From Stappia sp. (GTDB taxonomy: Bacteria; Pseudomonadota; Alphaproteobacteria; Rhizobiales; Stappiaceae), in contig NZ_CP157793.1 in the NCBI RefSeq assembly GCF_040110915.1, positions 4,299,001 through 4,363,000 on the forward strand: a stretch of DNA of 64,000 nt, written 5' to 3'. Each line of letters opens with the position of its first letter. Within the stretch, counting starts at the first letter, position 1. The notes below the pieces were generated by a model that saw nothing but the letters and a program-made list of their open reading frames with translations, ran no database searches and was not told the DNA's origin. Position numbers and translations under genes: made by a program. Shown here in pieces: positions 59,140 to 64,000 of the stretch.

Positions 59140-59323
59140 CACATGGGGCGGATGCGTCCCCGGCGAGGCGGCGTTGGAGAGCCTGTGCCGGAAAAGGCGG
59201 CAGACGACGCGGATTTTTCTTGCACTGCAGTGCCGGCTTTCAGACATTGGGCGTCCGGCGCGGGCCCGGGCGCGGCCGGCACACGCGGCGACGGGCAGAC
59301 ACAAACATGATGACGGACAGGGC

Positions 59324-59728
59324 ATGATCGGTCTCGTACTCGTCACGCACGGGCGGCTGGCAGAAGAATTCAGGGCGGCATTGGAACACGTCGTCGGGCC
59401 GCAGGAGCAGATCGGGGCGATCTGCATCGGGCCGGATGACGACATGGAGCAGCGCCGCGACGACATCCTGGCCGCGGTCAAGGAGGTCAACGACGGCAGC
59501 GGCGTGGTCCTGCTGACCGACATGTTCGGCGGCACGCCCTCCAATCTCGCCATCTCGGTGATGGACGGAAAGACGATCGAGGTGATCGCCGGCGTCAACC
59601 TGCCAATGCTGATCAAGCTGGCGAGCGTGCGCCAGGACTGCGCCATCGCCGATGCGGTCGAGGAAGCGCGCAAGGCCGGTCAGAAATACATCTCCGTCGC
59701 CAGCCAGGTTCTGTCGGGGCAGGGATGA
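59324..59728 (+). CDS. PTS system mannose-type EIIA component
   Basis: 134 residues. H9 in VLVTHGRLAEEF is the phosphorylated histidine, and LLTDMFGGTPSNLAIS is the conserved EIIA-Man block. No sugar permease (EIIB/EIIC) accompanies it, so the role is regulatory. Ends overlapping the HPr start (ATGA). Often called manX or EIIA-Man in Rhizobiales. Confidence 0.93.
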   Translation: MIGLVLVTHGRLAEEFRAALEHVVGPQEQIGAICIGPDDDMEQRRDDILAAVKEVNDGSGVVLLTDMFGGTPSNLAISVMDGKTIEVIAGVNLPMLIKLASVRQDCAIADAVEEARKAGQKYISVASQVLSGQG

Positions 59729-60024
59729 GCATGACCGACACGCCCGTCGATGCGACCCGCGCCGAGGATCTGACCATCGTCAACCGCCGGGGCCTGCATG
59801 CCCGCGCCTCCGCCAAGCTGGTGCGGCTGGTCGAGGGCTTCGACGCGCAGGTGTCGGTGACCCGCGACGGCCAGACCGTCGGCGGGACCTCCATCATGGG
59901 GCTGATGATGCTGGCCGCGAGCCCGGGCTGCTGCATCCGCGTCAGCGCCTCGGGCCCCGAGGCCGACGCGGCGCTCGCCGCGATCCGCGATCTGGTGGAA
60001 AGCGGCTTCGGCGAAACCGACTGA
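59725..60024 (+). CDS. ptsH: Phosphocarrier protein HPr
   Basis: 99 residues, with about 10 extra N-terminal residues compared with E. coli. H25 in NRRGLHARASAKLV accepts phosphate from enzyme I; S56 in GGTSIMGLMMLAAS is the HprK target. Coupled to EIIA-Man by a 4-base overlap. Together with hprK it forms a regulatory, non-transporting PTS. Confidence 0.94.
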   Translation: MSMTDTPVDATRAEDLTIVNRRGLHARASAKLVRLVEGFDAQVSVTRDGQTVGGTSIMGLMMLAASPGCCIRVSASGPEADAALAAIRDLVESGFGETD

Positions 60025-60335
60025 GGCACGACCCCTCCGACCGGCGCACCATCGATCCGACCGTGAGCCGCGAGCGGAGCGCTGCCTGTGCCGTGTGCCG
60101 TCCCGCATCCGTGACTGTCCGCCGTTGGCTGCCCGCTTTTGCGCGTCTCTCGGCTCAAACCCGGCACATCCCGGCGTGCGCGCCGCTCTGGCCGGTGCCT
60201 TCGGCCAAGGCCCCGGCACGCTTGTGCCTGCGTTCGGTGCCCTGCCCCATCCCCCGGATCCTTCATCATCATGTGCTTCCCTGCCGTCGCGCCGCTCCGG
60301 ACGCGCAGACAGCGGTCCGTTTACCGTCACGCCCG
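60025..60335. other. Intergenic region after ptsH
   Basis: 311 bases of G+C-rich sequence without a terminator having a T-tract or a credible gene. It ends at the palindromic operator upstream of ahcY. Confidence 0.4.
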
Positions 60336-60359
60336 GGATATAAAGAAATCTTTATATCC
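60336..60359. promoter_or_regulatory. SahR-like operator upstream of ahcY
   Basis: A perfect 24-bp inverted repeat with arms GGATATAAAGA and TCTTTATATCC around AA. It strongly resembles the palindrome of SahR, the ArsR-family repressor of the S-adenosylmethionine cycle in Proteobacteria, whose main target is ahcY. It is directly upstream of the -35 box. Confidence 0.75.
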
Positions 60360-60362
60360 TTA

Positions 60363-60391
60363 TTGCTTTCTATCGAGCGTCTCTCTATAAG
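60363..60391 (+). promoter_or_regulatory. Probable ahcY promoter
   Basis: TTGCTT at 60363 and TATAAG at 60386 with a 17-base spacer, just after the palindrome. Transcription from here would give a leader of about 310 bases before the ahcY ATG. Confidence 0.65.
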
Positions 60392-60466
60392 ACGGGGCAG
60401 TCTCGCGGCGGGGGTTTCCCTTGCGCGGGGCACGCGGGGAGGCGTGCGGTCCGGCCCCGGTTGACC

Positions 60467-60568
60467 GCCGGGAATGGTCGACAGCCGGGACAGGCCACAA
60501 GCCGGGAAAGGCCACAAGCCGGGAAAGGCCGAGAGGCTGGACTGGCCGCAGGGCTGGACAAGGCGGAC
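60467..60568 (+). repeat. Six-unit 17-bp tandem repeat in the ahcY leader
   Basis: Units start at 60467, 60484, 60501, 60518, 60535 and 60552. Units 2-4 are near identical (GCCGGGAAAGGCCACAA), the outer ones diverged. GGCC and GCCGGG blocks can pair within and between units. It lies between the promoter and the ahcY start. Confidence 0.8.
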
Positions 60569-60707
60569 ACGCCGGGAGCCGACAGCGCCGGCGCCGCCCC
60601 GTTTGAGGACATTCAGGACATGCCGGGACGGCGCATCCCGCCCGGCTCTCGGTTCCGCGCAAGCGCTCTTGCCGGGTAACGCGATGACAAACGAGCGGAT
60701 CACACCC

Positions 60708-62111
60708 ATGACGACTGCACCCGATTATCACGTGAAGGACATCTCCCTGGCCGACTTCGGCCGCAAGGAGATCGACATCGCCGAGACCGAAATGCCGGGC
60801 CTGATGGCCTGCCGCGAGGAGTTCGGCGACAGCAAGCCGCTCAAGGGCGCGCGCATTGCCGGCTCCCTGCACATGACCGTCCAGACGGCGGTTCTGATCG
60901 AGACGCTGACCGCGCTGGGCGCCGACGTGCGCTGGGCGTCGTGCAACATCTTCTCCACGCAGGACCACGCGGCCGCCGCGATCGCCGCCGCCGGCGTGCC
61001 GGTCTTCGCCCACAAGGGCGAGACGCTGGAGGAATACTGGGATTTCGCCGACCGCATCTTCCATTTCGACGGCGGCGAGCCGGCGAACATGATCCTCGAC
61101 GACGGCGGTGACGCCACGCTCTACGTGCTGATGGGCGCGCGCGTCGAGGAAGGCGAGACCGATCTGATCGAGAACCCGACCTCGGAAGAAGAGGAAGCGC
61201 TCTTCGCGCAGATCCGCAAGCGCCTTGCCGCCTCGCCGGGCTGGTTCGTGCGCCAGCGCGCCGCGATCAAGGGCGTGACGGAAGAGACGACGACGGGCGT
61301 CAACCGCCTCTACCAGATGGCCAAGAAGGGGCACCTGCCGTTCCCGGCCATCAACGTCAACGACAGCGTGACCAAGTCGAAGTTCGACAACAAGTACGGC
61401 TGCAAGGAAAGCCTGGTCGACGGTATCCGCCGCGCCACCGACGTGATGATGGCCGGCAAGGTCGCCGTGGTGTGCGGCTATGGCGACGTGGGCAAGGGCT
61501 CGGCCGCCTCGCTGCGCGGCGCGGGTGCGCGCGTCAAGGTGACGGAGATCGATCCGATCTGCGCCCTGCAGGCGGCGATGGACGGCTTCGAGGTGGTGAC
61601 GCTGGAGAGCGTTGCGCCGACGGCCGATATCTTCATCACCACCACCGGCAACAAGGACGTCATCCGCATCGAGCACATGCGTGCGATGAAGGACATGGCG
61701 ATCGTCGGCAACATCGGCCACTTCGACAACGAGATTCAGGTCGCCGCGCTCAAGAACCACAAGTGGACCAACATCAAGCCGCAGGTGGACATGATCGAGA
61801 TGCCCAACGGCAATCGCATGATCCTGCTGTCGGAGGGGCGTCTGCTGAACCTCGGCAACGCGACCGGCCACCCCTCCTTTGTGATGTCGGCGAGCTTCAC
61901 CAACCAGGTGCTGGCGCAGATCGAACTGTGGACCAAGGGCGAGGCCTACGACAACTCCGTCTACGTGCTGCCCAAGCATCTCGACGAGAAGGTCGCCCGT
62001 CTGCATCTGGAAAAGCTCGGCGTCGATCTGACCGAGCTCACCGAGGAGCAGGCCGAGTACATCGGCGTCGAGACGACCGGCCCGTTCAAGCCGGACCAGT
62101 ACCGCTACTGA
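60708..62111 (+). CDS. ahcY: Adenosylhomocysteinase (SAH hydrolase)
   Basis: 467 residues, NAD-dependent; splits S-adenosylhomocysteine into adenosine and homocysteine and so drives methylation reactions. SLHMTVQTAVLIETLTALG, the NAD-binding GYGDVGKGSAASLRGAGA and the C-terminal KPDQYRY are diagnostic. ATG 60708 gives the conserved N-terminus (DYHVKDISLADFGRKEI); an in-frame ATG at 60684 is possible. Confidence 0.97.
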   Translation: MTTAPDYHVKDISLADFGRKEIDIAETEMPGLMACREEFGDSKPLKGARIAGSLHMTVQTAVLIETLTALGADVRWASCNIFSTQDHAAAAIAAAGVPVFAHKGETLEEYWDFADRIFHFDGGEPANMILDDGGDATLYVLMGARVEEGETDLIENPTSEEEEALFAQIRKRLAASPGWFVRQRAAIKGVTEETTTGVNRLYQMAKKGHLPFPAINVNDSVTKSKFDNKYGCKESLVDGIRRATDVMMAGKVAVVCGYGDVGKGSAASLRGAGARVKVTEIDPICALQAAMDGFEVVTLESVAPTADIFITTTGNKDVIRIEHMRAMKDMAIVGNIGHFDNEIQVAALKNHKWTNIKPQVDMIEMPNGNRMILLSEGRLLNLGNATGHPSFVMSASFTNQVLAQIELWTKGEAYDNSVYVLPKHLDEKVARLHLEKLGVDLTELTEEQAEYIGVETTGPFKPDQYRY

Positions 62112-62201
62112 TCCGTCCCGGCGGCCGGCGCGTCCGGCCGCCCGGAGTTTCCTGACGAGATCCCCCGCGCGCCGGCCTTTCCGGTCGCCGGGTCCGCTGT
62201 G

Positions 62202-62237
62202 CGGGAGCTGTGGATGACACGGCTCCCGTTTTCTTTT
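62202..62237 (+). terminator. Rho-independent terminator of ahcY
   Basis: Stem CGGGAGCTGTG/CACGGCTCCCG (one G-T pair), loop GATGA, then TTTTCTTTT. A second 9-bp GC-rich stem (GGCGGCCGG/CCGGCCGCC) without a T-tract lies at 62120-62142. Confidence 0.85.
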
Positions 62238-62360
62238 GGGGTCGGAACCCTTCTGCGCGATTCGCCTTTGCGTTATGGTTTTTGCGAATCGGACGGGTCG
62301 TGAGGCAGAACTGTCCGGTCGAGCCCTTCTGGCTCCCTGCGGCGTAAAGGATCTGACACG

Positions 62361-64000
62361 ATGCCGGCGGACGGCTTGCAACATGCGCGCGAGACCCGCG
62401 CATGGCGACATTCGAGTCGAGGGGCGGCCCTGCGCGCCGCCGGCGGCCTCGTCGCCCTGCTGTCGTCCACGGCGCTCGCCGCCGCGCAAGGCGCAGCCGC
62501 CCCCGCATCAAACGGATTAGACGCGCTGCAGATCGTCTGGATGGCGGCGGTCGGCGGCGCGGTGACCTTCGCCGTCACGGTGGCCGTCACGCTGGTGCGC
62601 GGCCGTCAGGCGGTCGCCGGATCGCTCGACGAGGCGCTGCAGAAGAACGCCGCGCTCACCGCGCGCCTCGACCGGCTGGAAAGCCTCATCGATTCCGACG
62701 ATCAGCGTCTCGTGGTCTGGCCCGGCGGTCAGGACGAGCCGATGATCGCCGGCGTGCTCGACGAAGCCTCCGGCGTTCCCCGTTCGGCGACCCGGCTGCT
62801 CGCCTTCGGCACCTGGCTCGACGCCCGCTCCGCGTCCGCGCTGGAGCAGGCCGTCGACCGGCTGCGCCGGCAGGGCGAGGGCTTTCGCATGGTGCTGCCC
62901 ACGCAAGGTGGCGGTCTGGTGGAAATCGACGGCCGCGTGGCCGCGAGCGCCCCGGTGATGCGGGTGCGCGATCTGACCGGCGAGCGCAAGTCGCAGGCGC
63001 TTCTGGCCAAGAGCAACGAGGCGCTGACCGCCGAGCTGGACACGCTGCGCGCGCTGCTCGACAGCGTGCCGGCGCCGGCCTGGCTGCGCGATGCCGACAG
63101 CAGGCTCGTGTGGGTGAACGACGCCTATGCCCGCGCCGTCGACAGCGCGAGCCGGCAGGAGGCGCTCACCGCAGGCACGGAGTTTCTTGACGCGAAGAAC
63201 CGCAAGGCGATGGACGCCGACCGCGATGCCAGGGGCGTGGCCCAGGCCCGCGTGCCGGCGGTGTCGGCCGGCGCCCGGCGCATCTACGACGTCACGCAGC
63301 TTGCGATCGACAGTGGCAGCGGCGGTCTGGCGATCGACGTCAGCGATCTGGAGCGCATGCGTCAGGAGCTGGGGCGCACCATCGACTTCCACGCCCGCAC
63401 GCTGGACCAGCTGGCGACCGCCGTGGCGATCTTCGGGGCCGACCGAAAGTTGCAGTTCCACAACGCCGCTTTCGCCGCCCTGTGGGATCTGGAGCCCGGT
63501 TTCCTGGAGGGCAACCCGACCGACGGCGCGCTTCTCGATGCCCTGCGCGCGGCGCGCAAGCTGCCCGAGCAGGCGGATTATCGCGGCTGGCGCAACAAGC
63601 TGCTGGAAAGCTACACCTCGCTCGAGGCGCGCGAATTCTGGTGGCATCTGCCCGACGGGCGCACCCTGCGCGTGATCGCCAACCCGCATTCGCAGGGCGG
63701 CGTGACCTATATCTATGAAAACGTCACCGAACGGCTGGATCTGGAAAGCCGCTACAACTCGCTGATCCGGGTTCAGGGCGAGACGCTCGACAACCTGTCG
63801 GAGGCGGTTGCCGTGTTCGGCTCCGACGGGCGGCTGCGGCTGTGGAACCCCGCCTTCGAGAGCATGTGGAGCCTGGTGGACGACCGGCTCGGCGACAGCC
63901 CGCATGTCACCCGCATCCTGCTGCCCGAGGCGCTGGAACCGGCGGAGAACGAGGTCTGGCAACGCCTCGTCACCGCGATCACCAGCCTTGCGGAAAACCG
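62361..64000 (+). CDS. divL: DivL-like PAS sensor kinase (5' part)
   Basis: At least 546 residues, running off the window. A signal-like hydrophobic stretch (AAGGLVALLSSTALAAA) and a membrane segment at about 56-75 are followed by a coiled helix (QKNAALTARLDRLESL) and PAS-type modules (SVPAPAWLRDADSRLVWVND; TAVAIFGADRKLQFHNAAF; EAVAVFGSDGRLRLWNPAF). PAS repeats of this type beside ahcY are typical of DivL of Rhizobiales, a regulator of the CckA-CtrA cell-cycle pathway. The kinase domain, where DivL has Tyr instead of His in Caulobacter, is outside. Start ATG behind AAAGGA. Confidence 0.82.
   Translation, partial: MPADGLQHARETRAWRHSSRGAALRAAGGLVALLSSTALAAAQGAAAPASNGLDALQIVWMAAVGGAVTFAVTVAVTLVRGRQAVAGSLDEALQKNAALTARLDRLESLIDSDDQRLVVWPGGQDEPMIAGVLDEASGVPRSATRLLAFGTWLDARSASALEQAVDRLRRQGEGFRMVLPTQGGGLVEIDGRVAASAPVMRVRDLTGERKSQALLAKSNEALTAELDTLRALLDSVPAPAWLRDADSRLVWVNDAYARAVDSASRQEALTAGTEFLDAKNRKAMDADRDARGVAQARVPAVSAGARRIYDVTQLAIDSGSGGLAIDVSDLERMRQELGRTIDFHARTLDQLATAVAIFGADRKLQFHNAAFAALWDLEPGFLEGNPTDGALLDALRAARKLPEQADYRGWRNKLLESYTSLEAREFWWHLPDGRTLRVIANPHSQGGVTYIYENVTERLDLESRYNSLIRVQGETLDNLSEAVAVFGSDGRLRLWNPAFESMWSLVDDRLGDSPHVTRILLPEALEPAENEVWQRLVTAITSLAEN

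Noticed and set aside
60398..60707. SAH riboswitch in the ahcY leader
   Set aside because: I could not identify the conserved core of that riboswitch; the leader is dominated by the 17-bp repeat, and the palindromic operator gives a simpler mode of control.

Overview
The window is high-G+C chromosomal DNA from an alphaproteobacterium, most likely of the Hyphomicrobiales (Rhizobiales). The evidence is gene content and order: ubiB-ubiE-mutM-echA-rpsT-dnaA, the ChvI/ChvG two-component system beside pckA with a truncated HPr kinase, EIIA-Man and HPr, an Omp19-type lipoprotein, a GcrA-like zinc protein, a DivL-like PAS kinase next to ahcY, and an iron-sulfur bacterial cryptochrome/photolyase. No rRNA, tRNA, prophage, insertion sequence or CRISPR array was seen. 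The genus cannot be fixed by eye.

Layout. 1-4.2 kb: the sdhCDAB succinate dehydrogenase operon (sdhC cut by the window edge), with an FkbM-type methyltransferase gene inserted between sdhA and sdhB. 4.3-8.7 kb: small accessory genes (VOC, MAPEG, two AhpD-like proteins, a degenerate low-molecular-weight phosphatase, a GNAT, an Omp19 homologue) and an eight-unit 33-bp hairpin array starting at the omp19 stop codon. 8.8-21.2 kb: zapE, then mdh, sucC, sucD, sucA, sucB and lpdA; with sdh these cover succinyl-CoA synthetase, 2-oxoglutarate dehydrogenase, succinate dehydrogenase and malate dehydrogenase. An HXXEE protein and a LysE exporter sit before lpdA. 21.3-26.7 kb: two secreted unknowns, xerC, a transaldolase-family gene and divergent priA. 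26.9-31.8 kb: the F1 ATP synthase operon atpHAGDC. 32-37 kb: alkB, ubiB, ubiE, mutM, echA. 37.2-46.2 kb: rpsT, a long lower-G+C gap, then dnaA, dnaN, recF, a LysE gene and gyrB, an arrangement typical of the origin-proximal region.

46.2-52 kb is accessory: a solitary, sequence-divergent rpsL with its own strong promoter, an FeS photolyase, a stand-alone GcrA C-terminal domain protein, and a three-gene molybdoenzyme-maturation operon (two XdhC halves plus a molybdopterin-binding/MobA fusion) with no molybdoenzyme nearby. 52-64 kb: pckA, a MATE transporter, chvI-chvG-hprK-EIIA-HPr (envelope sensing linked to a regulatory PTS), then ahcY behind a perfect SahR-like palindrome and a 17-bp tandem-repeat leader, and the start of a DivL-like PAS kinase.

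The observations most worth follow-up are: the second-copy-like S12 with both classical streptomycin-contact lysines replaced; the 33-bp hairpin array with compensatory changes in the stems; the orphan GcrA domain; the ahcY leader; the methyltransferase inside sdh; and the phosphatase-like protein lacking its catalytic arginine. All calls come from reading the sequence; no database search was run.
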